Assembly (NCBI RefSeq): GCF_000346615.1
Contig: NZ_ANNU01000006.1
Location: 62,001-126,000, forward strand
Length of the DNA: 64,000 nt
Direction of reading: 5' to 3'
DNA from: Nafulsella turpanensis ZLM-10
GTDB taxonomy: Bacteria > Bacteroidota > Bacteroidia > Cytophagales > Cyclobacteriaceae
The notes under the pieces were generated by a model that worked only from the letters and a program-made list of their open reading frames with translations, searched no databases and was not told the origin of the DNA. The position numbers and the translations under genes are program-made. Every line of letters starts with the position of its first letter. Position 1 is the stretch's first letter. Positions 17,705 to 27,186 of the stretch are shown in pieces.

Positions 17705-18832
17705 ATGAACCTTTACAAACCATATACGCTCGCTTTACTGCTGCTTGCATTGCTCGGTTTTTCCTCCTGTACCGAAGAGGGTCCCGGAGAAACCGATGAA
17801 GTAAACTTCGACCAGCAGGCCATGCTTACCAATATCGGGCAAAATATTATTTTCCCTGCCTACGCAAATTTCAGCACCACTACCAGTCTGCTCGAAGAGG
17901 CGATACATGAATTTACCGAGCAGCCCACTGCCGCCAGCCTCGCGGCTGCACAAGATGCGCTTAAGGCCACCTATCATTCATGGATAAGAGTAGAGCCATT
18001 TGAGTTTGGCCCTGCCATGGAAGTAAACCTCCGGATGAACATCAACCACTTTCCAACTGACTTTAGCGAGGTGGAAGAAAGTATTGCCGCAGGAAGCTGG
18101 GACCTTAACGGACTCTACAGCTCAAATAAAAAAGGCCTGCCCGCGCTCGACTACCTCCTGTTTAGCGGCGCCAGCCAGGAAGAAATTCTGGCAGCCTATA
18201 CCACGGCCGAAAATGCCGAAGCACGCAGGCAGTACCTGCACGAGGTAACCGATCAGGTAACAACACTGGCCAACGAGGTATATACCGCCTGGTCGGATAA
18301 CGGCGAGAATTACCTGGGCGATTTTATTTCCAATACCGGAACTGAAGCCGGCACCTCCCTCAGCAACCTGGTTAACCAGTTTAACCAGGGCTATGAAATA
18401 ACGAAAAATAAAAGGTTGGGCATTCCTATTGGTGTAAACTCCATGAAGGGCGATGTTTTTCCACGGGCCACTGAAGCGTTTTACAGCGGCATTTCCCTCC
18501 CCCTCATGCAGGCACACCTGCTAAATATGGAAGCTCTTTTTAAAGGAGAAGCCAATGGCACCGACGGGCTAGGGCTGGACGATTACATTGATGCCATTTA
18601 CGAAGCCGGTAATATTCAGGATGATCTTTCCGCCACTATTCTCAGCCAGTTTCAGAATATTCATTCGGCTGTAGCCGCCATTCCTGAGCCTTTACCAGAG
18701 GCCATCGTCAACAACCCGGATAAAACCCGGGCTGCGTACGACGAAATTGTAGCGCTGATGCAGTATATCAAAACAGATATGCCTTCGGCCCTGAGCGTAA
18801 ATATTTCTTACGTGGACAACGACGGAGACTAA
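17705..18832 (+). CDS. imelysin family lipoprotein (iron-regulated, EfeO/IrpA-like)
   Basis: A 375-residue lipoprotein with lipobox GFSSC at residue 20 and an acidic CTEEGPG start. The imelysin (peptidase M75) fold is recognisable from HSWIRVEPFEFGPAME and GLPALDYLLFSG; in the latter the GxHxxE metal motif of classical imelysins is replaced by GLPALD, a form seen in the IrpA-like branch. These proteins are iron-regulated and thought to bind metal at the cell surface, not to be proteases. I start at this ATG because the signal peptide follows it directly. The next gene begins 6 bp downstream. Confidence 0.93.
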   Translation: MNLYKPYTLALLLLALLGFSSCTEEGPGETDEVNFDQQAMLTNIGQNIIFPAYANFSTTTSLLEEAIHEFTEQPTAASLAAAQDALKATYHSWIRVEPFEFGPAMEVNLRMNINHFPTDFSEVEESIAAGSWDLNGLYSSNKKGLPALDYLLFSGASQEEILAAYTTAENAEARRQYLHEVTDQVTTLANEVYTAWSDNGENYLGDFISNTGTEAGTSLSNLVNQFNQGYEITKNKRLGIPIGVNSMKGDVFPRATEAFYSGISLPLMQAHLLNMEALFKGEANGTDGLGLDDYIDAIYEAGNIQDDLSATILSQFQNIHSAVAAIPEPLPEAIVNNPDKTRAAYDEIVALMQYIKTDMPSALSVNISYVDNDGD

Positions 18833-18838
18833 AAAGTA

Positions 18839-20209
18839 ATGAGCGGGCTGAGCAGGCATATAACACGGCAGGTGCACATTGCACCCCTGGCCGTATTCCG
18901 GATTATATTTGGCGGTATGATGCTGGCCAGTGTAATCCGGTTTATGGCAAAAGGGTGGGTTAGCCAGCTTTACCTGGAACCCGGCTTCTTCTTTACTTAC
19001 TATGGCTTCAGCTGGGTAAAGCCGTTGGGCACCCTGGGCATGTACCTTGTTTTTGCTACCATGGCAGTGGCTGCCACCGGTATCATGCTCGGGCTTTTCT
19101 ACCGCCTGGTGGCACCGCTCTTCTTCCTGCTCTTTACCTATGTAGAGCTGATTGATGTAACCAATTACCTGAACCACTACTATTTTGTAAGCCTGGTAAG
19201 TCTCCTGCTTTGTGTGGTGCCTGCCCATCGCTACTTTTCGCTCGATGTACGCCGGAAACCAAGCCTCCGCTGTACCCATGTGCCTGCCTGGACCATCAAC
19301 ATTTTTAAGCTGCAGCTGGGCATTGTTTACTTCTATGCCGGCCTTGCCAAACTCAACCCCGACTGGCTGCTGGAGGCCCAGCCACTCCGCCTGTGGTTAT
19401 CGGCCAAAACCGGGCTTCCTCTGTTAGGTCCTTACCTCGATAAGGTTTGGGTAGCCTACTTCTTCAGCTGGAGTGGTGCACTTTACGACCTGAGCATTCC
19501 TTTTCTCCTGCTGTATAAGAGAACACGATTACCGGCTTATGCAGCAGTAATCGGCTTCCATATTGTTACGGCTGTGCTGTTCCCGATTGGCATGTTCCCC
19601 TACATCATGATCCTCAGCACGCTCCTCTTTTTTTCAGAAGGCTTTCACCAGCGTCTGCTTAGCCTCCTCCGGAGAATTGGCCGCTCTGCTGCTGTACCTC
19701 AAAACATTCCACAGAGGGTGTTTAAGCCTGCCGCCCCACGCCTGCTGGCTCCACTCCTTGGTCTTTATTTTCTGTTTCAGCTGCTCTTTCCATTCCGCTT
19801 CGCTGCTTACCCCGACAAGCTCTTCTGGACCGAGCAGGGCTACCGCTTTTCCTGGCGGGTAATGCTGATGGAGAAAGCAGGTCACATTACCTTTTTTGTG
19901 CAAGACCCTGCCACCGGCCGGCAGGTAGAGGTAATGAATCATCATTACCTGACGCCTCAGCAGGAAAAAATGATGGCCACTCAGCCTGACTTAATTCTGC
20001 AGTTCGCCCATTTCCTGGCGGCAGAGTATGAAGCGAAAGGAATTGAAGCCCCGGAAGTACGTGCCCGAAGCTATGTGAGCCTCAATGGCAGGCCAAGCCG
20101 TCTGTATGTAAATCCGGAAGTGGATTTGAGCAAAATAACTGATAATTTCGCGCACAAAAACTGGCTGCTCCCCTATGAGCAACAGCCCCGGCATGCCGGA
20201 AACTTTTAG
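18839..20209 (+). CDS. HTTM domain membrane protein, vitamin K-dependent carboxylase-like
   Basis: A 456-residue inner-membrane protein with an HTTM domain (about residues 10-280, several helices including FRIIFGGMMLASVIRF and NIFKLQLGIVYFYAGLAKLN) and a C-terminal extracytoplasmic domain resembling the lumenal part of vitamin K-dependent gamma-carboxylases (RFSWRVMLMEKAGHITFFV, FAHFLAAEY). Whether bacterial members carboxylate glutamates is unproven. Position between imelysin and FecA-like receptor genes, with 6-bp and 9-bp gaps, ties it to iron uptake. Confidence 0.92.
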   Translation: MSGLSRHITRQVHIAPLAVFRIIFGGMMLASVIRFMAKGWVSQLYLEPGFFFTYYGFSWVKPLGTLGMYLVFATMAVAATGIMLGLFYRLVAPLFFLLFTYVELIDVTNYLNHYYFVSLVSLLLCVVPAHRYFSLDVRRKPSLRCTHVPAWTINIFKLQLGIVYFYAGLAKLNPDWLLEAQPLRLWLSAKTGLPLLGPYLDKVWVAYFFSWSGALYDLSIPFLLLYKRTRLPAYAAVIGFHIVTAVLFPIGMFPYIMILSTLLFFSEGFHQRLLSLLRRIGRSAAVPQNIPQRVFKPAAPRLLAPLLGLYFLFQLLFPFRFAAYPDKLFWTEQGYRFSWRVMLMEKAGHITFFVQDPATGRQVEVMNHHYLTPQQEKMMATQPDLILQFAHFLAAEYEAKGIEAPEVRARSYVSLNGRPSRLYVNPEVDLSKITDNFAHKNWLLPYEQQPRHAGNF

Positions 20210-20218
20210 AGAAAGAAT

Positions 20219-22663
20219 ATGAGGAGAGTAAGCGTTCTGTTCATCTGGTGTAGCATTTTCAGCTTAACTGTACTTACGGCAGCAGGCCAGTCGGTTGTTA
20301 TTACCGGCCAGGTTAGCAGGGCCAACACCGGAAAGCCTGTTGCAGGGGCCGATATTTTCATCCAGGGAACGCCTGTTAATACCACCACCAACGGGCAGGG
20401 AAAATATACCCTACCCCTAAGCAAGGGCGGCACCTATACACTGGCAGTATTTTCCCATGGCCTCCGGAGCCAGGTTCGGCAGGTAGAAATAGCAGACAAT
20501 ACCCGCATTGAAATCAACTTTAGTCTTGAGGAGCTGGAAGAGGTTCTGGAAGAGGTAACCATATCGGAACAACGAAACTATACCGGAGGTATTACCCGCC
20601 TGAATGCCGTGGAAGGCACGGCCATTTACGAAGGGAAGAAGAATGAGGTAATTGTGCTGGAGGATATTACCGCCAACCTGGCCACTAATAACAGCCGACA
20701 GATTTACGCTAAAGTGCCGGGCCTGAACATCTGGGAAAGCGATGGTGCCGGCCTGCAGCTTGGTATTGGCGGCCGTGGCCTCAGCCCTAACCGCACCTCC
20801 AATTTTAATACCCGCCAGAATGGCTACGACATTAGTGCCGATGCGCTCGGCTACCCCGAAAGCTACTATACTCCGCCTGCCGAAGCCCTTGAACGTATCC
20901 AGATTGTGCGGGGCGCAGCCTCCCTGCAATATGGAACCCAGTTTGGCGGCATGCTCAACTTCATTCTGAAAGACGGCCCCTCCGATACACCTTTAGAGTT
21001 TACCACCCGCCAAACCATTGGCTCCTTCGGCCTCTTCAATTCCTTCAACAGCCTGGGCGGAACGGTAGGCAGTTTCAACTATTACACCTTTTACCAGCAC
21101 AAGCAGGGCGATGGCTGGCGCCCCAACTCCGGATTTGAGGTCGATAATTTCTTTGGTGATTTTCAGTTTTCCATCAGCGACAAATTTAGTCTTGGGCTGG
21201 AATATACCCATATGAACTACCTGGCGCAGCAGCCGGGGGGCCTTACCGATGAGCAGTTTCTGGCCAATCCGCAGCTCTCCTTCCGCGATCGCAACTGGTT
21301 TAAGGTAAACTGGAATTTAGGGGCCGTATTAATGGAGTACCGTTTCAGCGATAAAACCCGTCTCGAAAGCAGAACCTTTGGCCTGTATGCAGGCAGAGAT
21401 GCACTCGGCGATTTGGATCCACTGCACCGTCCCACTGGTGAATACCGAACACTTATACAGGATACCTTCCGCAACTTTGGCAACGAAACCCGCCTTATGC
21501 AGCACTACAGCCTAAAAGGTCGACCTGCCGTATTGCTGCTCGGTACACGTTACTACCAGGGACTTACCCATAAAATGCAGGGAGTGGCCAATAGTGGATC
21601 TGAGCCTGCTTTCCAGTACCTGAACCCAGACAGTCTGGTGTCGGACCACCTGTTCCCAAACCGCAACCTTGCCTTTTTCGCCGAAAATATCTTCCCGATA
21701 AACGACCAGTGGAGTATCACACCCGGCATCCGCTACGAATGGATCGACACCCGCACCGACGGCTATTACCAGGAAGTGATGTACATTGCCGATGAGAACG
21801 GACTACCCGTAGAAACTACCCGTACGCAGCTCGATAAAAAGAAGCGGCAGCGGCCGGTATGGCTGGCAGGGGTGGGCATTAGCTATAAGCCCCATTTGCA
21901 GACAGAGTTTTACGGGAATATCTCGCGAAATTACCGCGCCATTAATTTTACCGATCTCCGGATGTTAAATCCGAATATGTATGTCGACCCGAACCTGACA
22001 GATGAAAGTGGCTACAGCGCAGACCTGGGCTGGAGAGGGCGCAACAGCTGGCTGAACTACGACATGAGCCTTTTCTATTTAAAATATAAGGACAAGATCA
22101 GTACCATTAACGAAAACAGGAAGGGCATTCCGGTAAGGGCAAGACGCAATATTTCAGATGCATTTATCGCCGGCATGGAAAGCTTTGTGCAGGCAGATAT
22201 AATGCAGTTACTACAGCCAAAGCCAGCCTTTCACCTGAACCTGTACCTGAACCTGGCACTTATCGAAGGCAGGTATTATAACTCAGAACAAACTGCCTTT
22301 CGCAATAAAAAAGTAGAGCTCGTACCTCCTGTCAATATCAAGTCGGGTCTGAGCTTCCGGAAAAATACTTTTGCGGCAAGCCTGCAATATTCCTATGTTG
22401 CCACCCAGTTTACCGATGCTGACAATACCAACCCAGTCACCCCCCTGCCGGGTGCAGTTATTGGTCCTATTCCGGCTTTTTATGTGATGGATCTGTCGCT
22501 GCAGTATGGCTTTAAGCAGTTTACCTTTGAAAGCGGTATAAACAACCTTACCGACAATCGCTACTTTACCCGTCGCGCCGATGGCTATCCCGGCCCGGGC
22601 ATTATTCCTTCCGATGCCCGCAGCTTTTACCTTACACTCGGATTTAATTTCAGAAAAAAGTGA
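20219..22663 (+). CDS. TonB-dependent receptor, FecA-like
   Basis: An 814-residue outer-membrane receptor: signal peptide ending TAAGQ, a CarboxypepD_reg-like beta domain (about residues 25-105), a plug domain (about 125-240: VPGLNIWESDGAGLQLGIGG and ERIQIVRGAASLQYGTQFGG) and a 22-strand barrel ending in a terminal aromatic strand (SFYLTLGFNFRKK). Barrel motifs match ferric-dicitrate (FecA) type receptors. It would import ferric chelates using TonB-ExbBD energy. It follows HTTM by 9 bp with AGAGAAAG upstream of the ATG, so it is the last gene of the operon. Confidence 0.95.
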   Translation: MRRVSVLFIWCSIFSLTVLTAAGQSVVITGQVSRANTGKPVAGADIFIQGTPVNTTTNGQGKYTLPLSKGGTYTLAVFSHGLRSQVRQVEIADNTRIEINFSLEELEEVLEEVTISEQRNYTGGITRLNAVEGTAIYEGKKNEVIVLEDITANLATNNSRQIYAKVPGLNIWESDGAGLQLGIGGRGLSPNRTSNFNTRQNGYDISADALGYPESYYTPPAEALERIQIVRGAASLQYGTQFGGMLNFILKDGPSDTPLEFTTRQTIGSFGLFNSFNSLGGTVGSFNYYTFYQHKQGDGWRPNSGFEVDNFFGDFQFSISDKFSLGLEYTHMNYLAQQPGGLTDEQFLANPQLSFRDRNWFKVNWNLGAVLMEYRFSDKTRLESRTFGLYAGRDALGDLDPLHRPTGEYRTLIQDTFRNFGNETRLMQHYSLKGRPAVLLLGTRYYQGLTHKMQGVANSGSEPAFQYLNPDSLVSDHLFPNRNLAFFAENIFPINDQWSITPGIRYEWIDTRTDGYYQEVMYIADENGLPVETTRTQLDKKKRQRPVWLAGVGISYKPHLQTEFYGNISRNYRAINFTDLRMLNPNMYVDPNLTDESGYSADLGWRGRNSWLNYDMSLFYLKYKDKISTINENRKGIPVRARRNISDAFIAGMESFVQADIMQLLQPKPAFHLNLYLNLALIEGRYYNSEQTAFRNKKVELVPPVNIKSGLSFRKNTFAASLQYSYVATQFTDADNTNPVTPLPGAVIGPIPAFYVMDLSLQYGFKQFTFESGINNLTDNRYFTRRADGYPGPGIIPSDARSFYLTLGFNFRKK

Positions 22664-22684
22664 ATTTATTAAACCTTCTTTTTT

Positions 22685-22735
22685 GTTAGCAACCTAACAC
22701 GAATGTAGAGAATATCAACATTCCTGCTATATTTG
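22685..22735 (+). promoter_or_regulatory. inverted repeat and -7 box before the ECF sigma gene
   Basis: GTTAG-CAAC-CTAAC (22685-22698) is a 5-bp-arm inverted repeat right after the receptor gene, and TATATTTG (22728-22735) is an exact TAnnTTTG -7 box 36 bp before the GTG start. No TTTG is at the -33 position. The repeat lies about 30 bp upstream of the -7 box, where an activator could bind. Confidence 0.45.
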
Positions 22736-22770
22736 CCCGTAATATATACTGCTTAAAAATAGTAATTAAA

Positions 22771-23397
22771 GTGCCTGAACCGATAAATATCGATAAAACC
22801 ATTGTCATGTACCAGCCCATGCTGGTATCTATTGCCTACAAAATGGTCAATAACCTCATGGATGCCGAAGACATTGTGCAGGATACTTTACTGAAATTTC
22901 TGAGCAGCAAGCGGGAGCATATCCAGAATGTTAAGGCTTACCTGATAAAAGCCGTAACCAATAACTGCATTAACCACCTGAAAAAGATCAGGCAAAATGC
23001 CGAAGAGCTCATTGACCCTATTCTCCATGCCGAGTGGCTGGGTTCATTTGATTTCGACCTGCACAAGATAGACCTGGAGGTAGAGCTGTCGCAGGCTATG
23101 AAAGTGCTCATGCAAAAGCTGGAACCCAGCGAACGAGCGGTATACCTGTTTCGCGAAGTCTTTAGTTTCGATTATTCCGAGATTGCCGAAATTGTTGAAA
23201 AGAAAAAAGATAACTGCCGTCAGCTGTTTTGCCGCGCCCAGGGGAAGCTGCAGCAGGAAAAAGAGCGCTTTAACCTTAATATGGACCAGCACAAGCAAAC
23301 ATTCAACAGCTTTTTAGAAGGATGCCGCGAAGGCAGCTTTAAAAACCTGATGGAAACGCTCAAAGCCGATATTGGCGAAAAACTCCAGAACAAGTAG
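22771..23397 (+). CDS. ECF sigma factor, SigJ/ECF41-like with shortened C-terminus
   Basis: A 208-residue RNA polymerase sigma factor. Region 2 is YQPMLVSIAYKMVNNLMDAE with DIVQDTLLKF after it; region 4 is PSERAVYLFREVFSFDYSEI with a helix-turn-helix ending NCRQLFCRAQ. This region-4 pattern is typical of the ECF41/SigJ group, in which a SnoaL-like domain of roughly 100 residues follows and modulates activity. Here only its first helix remains (HKQTFNSFLEGCREGSFKNL), then a stop. Start is GTG, with no better codon near the conserved region. Targets unknown; it has no adjacent anti-sigma gene. Confidence 0.9.
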   Translation: MPEPINIDKTIVMYQPMLVSIAYKMVNNLMDAEDIVQDTLLKFLSSKREHIQNVKAYLIKAVTNNCINHLKKIRQNAEELIDPILHAEWLGSFDFDLHKIDLEVELSQAMKVLMQKLEPSERAVYLFREVFSFDYSEIAEIVEKKKDNCRQLFCRAQGKLQQEKERFNLNMDQHKQTFNSFLEGCREGSFKNLMETLKADIGEKLQNK

Positions 23398-23587
23398 TTT
23401 CCCCGTTCATTCTCTTTCATACCCATAAATCCATTTTGAGAAAGCACTCCATTTATGGGAATTCGAATTAGCAGTATTTATTCCCAAAACCCCACTTCAG
23501 CCTTTTAAAGCCCATTCTTCGGAATCGGTACAGTTTTTATACACTGCAGGAAGCAGAAGATATTTTCATTTATTTACGCTTCCTTTC

Positions 23588-24010
23588 ATGATATTCCTTA
23601 CCAGCAGGTTTCCCTTTGAAGCCGTTCAGCTACTGAATCAACTCAGAATTACTACACAGGAGTGTATAAATATTTTCCCCACCGTGGAAGAAGCTGAAGC
23701 TAACCTTTATAAGATTCCTGATATCGTTCTCCTCGACGACAACCTGGGACTCACGAACCTCCTGTACCTTACCCAGAGTATCAAAATTTACGATAGCAAA
23801 ATTGAAGTTGTATGGTTTTGTGCGGAGGAGTATAAAGAACTGCATAGTCTACACGAGAGCTATGGTGTTTACCAGTGCTTCCATAAAGAACAAACTTCCC
23901 TGGAACTGCTCAGCTTCACCATAATGGAGATCTGCAAGCGGGAGAAAGAAGGCCAGAAGCAAAAGCGAAAAGAATACCTGAGGAAGAACCTTTTAAGTTG
24001 CCTGATGTAG
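23588..24010 (+). CDS. receiver-like protein lacking the acidic pair, unknown function
   Basis: A 140-residue cytoplasmic protein. The stretch IPDIVLLDDNLGLTNLLYL resembles beta-3 and the phosphorylation loop of response-regulator receivers (Asp50), and CFHKEQTSLELL resembles the conserved-Lys loop and last helix. The N-terminal acidic pair that binds magnesium is absent (MIFLTSRFPFEAV). The C-terminus is a charged helix (KREKEGQKQKRKEYLRK), with no output domain. I infer a divergent or pseudo-receiver; sequence support is modest. No partner kinase is adjacent. Confidence 0.65.
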   Translation: MIFLTSRFPFEAVQLLNQLRITTQECINIFPTVEEAEANLYKIPDIVLLDDNLGLTNLLYLTQSIKIYDSKIEVVWFCAEEYKELHSLHESYGVYQCFHKEQTSLELLSFTIMEICKREKEGQKQKRKEYLRKNLLSCLM

Positions 24011-24124
24011 GCTTAAACTGAGAAGGATTGGTTTCATAAATCCTGTTAATCTTTACAACTGGCTACTCCCTTTTTCACCACACAATAAGTTCCTCCTATT
24101 TAGCTGAAAAAACGCACCCCTGGT

Positions 24125-24160
24125 TTTGAATAATCGACAAGCACTTTTTTACTACCTTTG
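24125..24160 (+). promoter_or_regulatory. promoter of the second TonB receptor gene
   Basis: TACCTTTG (24153-24160) is an exact TAnnTTTG -7 box and TTTG at 24125-24128 could be the -33 box, with a slightly long 24-bp spacer. The box lies 16 bp before ATG 24177 and inside a longer upstream frame, which rules out a start at 24126. Confidence 0.6.
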
Positions 24161-24176
24161 TGGTAAAATTTTTTCG

Positions 24177-26420
24177 ATGCGAATTTTAGCTTTACTTTTT
24201 ACTTTTTTATTTCTTTCTCTTTCCGCAGCCGCACAGGCGCAACTTAAAGTAGCCGATGCGGAAAATGGGGAGCCACTCGAAAATGTGCTCATCCGGCACC
24301 AGCAGAGCGGGCAACAGCAGTATACCGATAGTTTAGGCCTGGCCCCTGTTCCCTGGAAACTGCCGGCAGAAGTAATTATTTACCTCCCCAACTATAGCAG
24401 CAGGCAGCTTCTCCTGCCGGATTCCGGCCACTTACCGACCATTTTGCTATACCCGCTCAGCGGCCAACTACCCGAGGTAGTTGTTCAGGCATATGAGCAG
24501 CACCGGAGCATACTCGAAGTGCCAGGTAGCATTCAGCACCTCGCTCCGCGCGAAATTGGCCGCTTCGACCAAACCAGCCTTTTGGCTTCGGTTAATGTGG
24601 TGCCGGGGGTACGGCTGGAGCAGCGTTCGCCCGGCAGCTACCGGGTATCTATCCGCGGAAGCTCTATTCGCGCACCCTTTGGCGTACGCAATGTAAAAAT
24701 CTACTGGAACGGTATTCCTTTTACCGAACCCGGTGGCGATACCCAGCTCAATTTCCTCGACCTGGTGAATATCGACCAGATAGAAATTATTAAAGGCCCC
24801 GCCGGAAGTTTGTATGGAGCTGGCACCGGCGGAGCGCTCCTGCTCGATACCGAAACTGACGCTGCCAGGACAGAGGCAGGCTACTTGGGCGGCAGCTATG
24901 GATTGCAACGGGTGTATGCAAAAGTGCAGACAGGTGAGCCAGCTAACCGCTACGGCGTACGCGTTGCCCACCAGCAAACCGATGGCTACCGCAACCACAG
25001 CGCCTTTTCCCGCACCGTAGCCCAGCTTAATACAGAACATCAACTCGATGAGCACCGGCAACTGGAGCTAAACCTGCTCTACACCAACTTATTCTACCAG
25101 ATTCCGGGAGGGCTAAACCCGGAGCAATACCAGGAAGATCCCCGCCAGGCCCGCCCCGGCAGTGCAGAAAAAAATGCTTCCATCAATTACGATGTGCTTA
25201 TCAGTGGCCTGAGCCATGAGTGGGAATATGGAGACTGGCGTAACCAAACCACCCTTTATTCTTATCTGCACTACTTCGACCATCCATTTAATACCGACTA
25301 CAAAAAGGAAAATACCCTTGCCGGCGGGGGCCGCACCATTTTCCAGTATGGCTTTGACTGGGGCCGTAGCAGCACTACCCTCACCGCTGGCGCGGAGTAC
25401 CAGCTACAACAACGGTCTGCCCTTAACTTTGATAATGAAGAAGGACTACCCGATACCCTCAACTTTAGCGATGAAATACTGAGCAGCCAGTACCTCTTTT
25501 TTGCACAGGCCGAAGTCGAGCTGCCGCAGCAATGGCTGCTAACGGCGGGACTTAGCTACAACCGCCTTCGCTACGAAATTGACCGGCTGTACAGCCGCAA
25601 TGGATTTGGGGCCGATGATGGACCTATTGTCTTCGAACCAGCTCTTGCCGCCCGTATAGGAGCCTCGAAAGTATTCCGGCCGGAGGTGAGCCTGCACGGC
25701 AGCATCAGCCAGGGCTTTTCGCCACCCGGACTGGACGAGGTACGAACCAATGAAGGCAGCCTCAACACCACTTTAGCGCCGGAGCAGGGGTGGAATTATG
25801 AGTTGGGCATTCGCGGCCATTTGCTTAACCACCGCCTTTACTACGACCTTATCACCTTCTGGTTCAACCTTAACCAAACCATTGTCAGCTACCAGGATGC
25901 CTCCGGGGTGGTGCTGTTCCGGAACACAGGTTCAACCCTGCAGCAGGGAGTGGAACTGTGGCTCGACTACCTCCTCCTGCAGCCAGAATCCGGCTTCCTG
26001 GAAGAGCTTCGCTTTCGCCAGAGCTATACTTATCACCGTTTCCTTTACCAGGAATATGCCCGGAATGGCCAAAGCTTTGAAGGAAAATATATTCCCGGCG
26101 TGGCTCCTCATACCCTTGCAAGCTCCATCAGCCTGAACAGCAGGGTAGGGCTAAACCTGCAGGCCGACTGGCAATATGTAGCAGATATTCCCCTTAATGA
26201 TGCCAATATCGTTTTCGCAGAATCTTACCACCTCCTCAAAATGAAACTGGGCTACCAGCTCCCGCTAAAGGAGTTTTCGGCAGAAGTATTTGCCGGAGCG
26301 GACAACCTGCTTAATGAGGTTTACAGCCTGGGCAATGACACTAACCCACAGTATGGAGAGCGTTATTTTCAGCCTGCGGCTGCAAGAAGTTTTTTTGCAG
26401 GAATCCGGCTACAGTTTTGA
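24177..26420 (+). CDS. TonB-dependent receptor
   Basis: A 747-residue outer-membrane receptor with signal peptide (MRILALLFTFLFLSLSAAAQ), a degenerate CarboxypepD_reg-like domain (to about residue 95), plug domain (PGSIQHLAPREIGRFDQTSL to GPAGSLYGAGTGGALLL) and a beta barrel ending in FAGIRLQF. The plug and barrel resemble iron-complex receptors (Fe-siderophore/heme type), but substrate is not determinable. I start at this ATG since the signal peptide begins there and a promoter box lies just upstream. It appears to be a single-gene unit. Confidence 0.93.
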   Translation: MRILALLFTFLFLSLSAAAQAQLKVADAENGEPLENVLIRHQQSGQQQYTDSLGLAPVPWKLPAEVIIYLPNYSSRQLLLPDSGHLPTILLYPLSGQLPEVVVQAYEQHRSILEVPGSIQHLAPREIGRFDQTSLLASVNVVPGVRLEQRSPGSYRVSIRGSSIRAPFGVRNVKIYWNGIPFTEPGGDTQLNFLDLVNIDQIEIIKGPAGSLYGAGTGGALLLDTETDAARTEAGYLGGSYGLQRVYAKVQTGEPANRYGVRVAHQQTDGYRNHSAFSRTVAQLNTEHQLDEHRQLELNLLYTNLFYQIPGGLNPEQYQEDPRQARPGSAEKNASINYDVLISGLSHEWEYGDWRNQTTLYSYLHYFDHPFNTDYKKENTLAGGGRTIFQYGFDWGRSSTTLTAGAEYQLQQRSALNFDNEEGLPDTLNFSDEILSSQYLFFAQAEVELPQQWLLTAGLSYNRLRYEIDRLYSRNGFGADDGPIVFEPALAARIGASKVFRPEVSLHGSISQGFSPPGLDEVRTNEGSLNTTLAPEQGWNYELGIRGHLLNHRLYYDLITFWFNLNQTIVSYQDASGVVLFRNTGSTLQQGVELWLDYLLLQPESGFLEELRFRQSYTYHRFLYQEYARNGQSFEGKYIPGVAPHTLASSISLNSRVGLNLQADWQYVADIPLNDANIVFAESYHLLKMKLGYQLPLKEFSAEVFAGADNLLNEVYSLGNDTNPQYGERYFQPAAARSFFAGIRLQF

Positions 26421-26488
26421 CAGTTCGTTGAAAATTATTTATTTGTAAAAGGTCAAAGTACAAACTTTTTCACCTTAGCTTAACAGGT

Positions 26489-27082
26489 ATGAACACCACT
26501 TTTAATACAGAAGAAATTAACCGCCTGATGCGGCAGCGCCGCTCCATTTATCCCAATATGTTTTCCGGAGAACAGGTAGAGGATACCATCATTCAGCAAA
26601 TGCTCGAAAATGCCAACTGGGCCCCTACGCATTCCCTTACCGAACCCTGGCGCTTCAGGGTTTTTACCGGAAAAGGACTGCAGCAGCTGGCCGATTTTCA
26701 GTCGGGCCTTTACCGCCGCAAAACAGAAGGCGAAGGGAATTTTGATGAAAATAAGTTCAGAAAATTACAGGAGAAGCCACTCCAGTGTTCGCACATTATC
26801 AGTATAGGAATGCAGCGCGACCCAAAAGAAAAATTACCAGAAATTGAAGAAGTGGAAGCCGTTGCCTGCGCCGTACAAAATATGTACTTAACTGCCGCTG
26901 CCTATCGTATTGGCTGCTACTGGGGCTCCGGAGGGGTTACCTACTGGCCCGAGGCAAGAGAATTTTTTGGCCTGGGTGAAAAAGACCGGCTCCTGGGTTT
27001 CCTCTATATTGGCATGCTCCGTACCAAATGGCCCGAAGGCCGCAGAAAGCCCATAGAAGATAAGGTAGAATGGGTCCGCTAA
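26489..27082 (+). CDS. nitroreductase family flavoprotein
   Basis: An FMN-dependent NAD(P)H oxidoreductase of 197 residues. The FMN-binding RQRRSIYPNMFSG start, the ENANWAPTHSLTEPWRFRVF segment and the GCYWGSGG phosphate/dimer region are all present in the order of the YdjA/nitroreductase family. Physiological substrate unknown; members reduce nitro groups, quinones or enones. It stands between two unrelated genes with about 70 and 100 bp gaps. Confidence 0.92.
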   Translation: MNTTFNTEEINRLMRQRRSIYPNMFSGEQVEDTIIQQMLENANWAPTHSLTEPWRFRVFTGKGLQQLADFQSGLYRRKTEGEGNFDENKFRKLQEKPLQCSHIISIGMQRDPKEKLPEIEEVEAVACAVQNMYLTAAAYRIGCYWGSGGVTYWPEAREFFGLGEKDRLLGFLYIGMLRTKWPEGRRKPIEDKVEWVR

Positions 27083-27186
27083 AAACCAGCAATGGCATAA
27101 ATGGTACACCAGCCCTCCATCCGCGCTTTTTGATTTAAACCACCTTCCTTGTAAATTACACATTAATAATAGTTTAGTCAGCCCTT

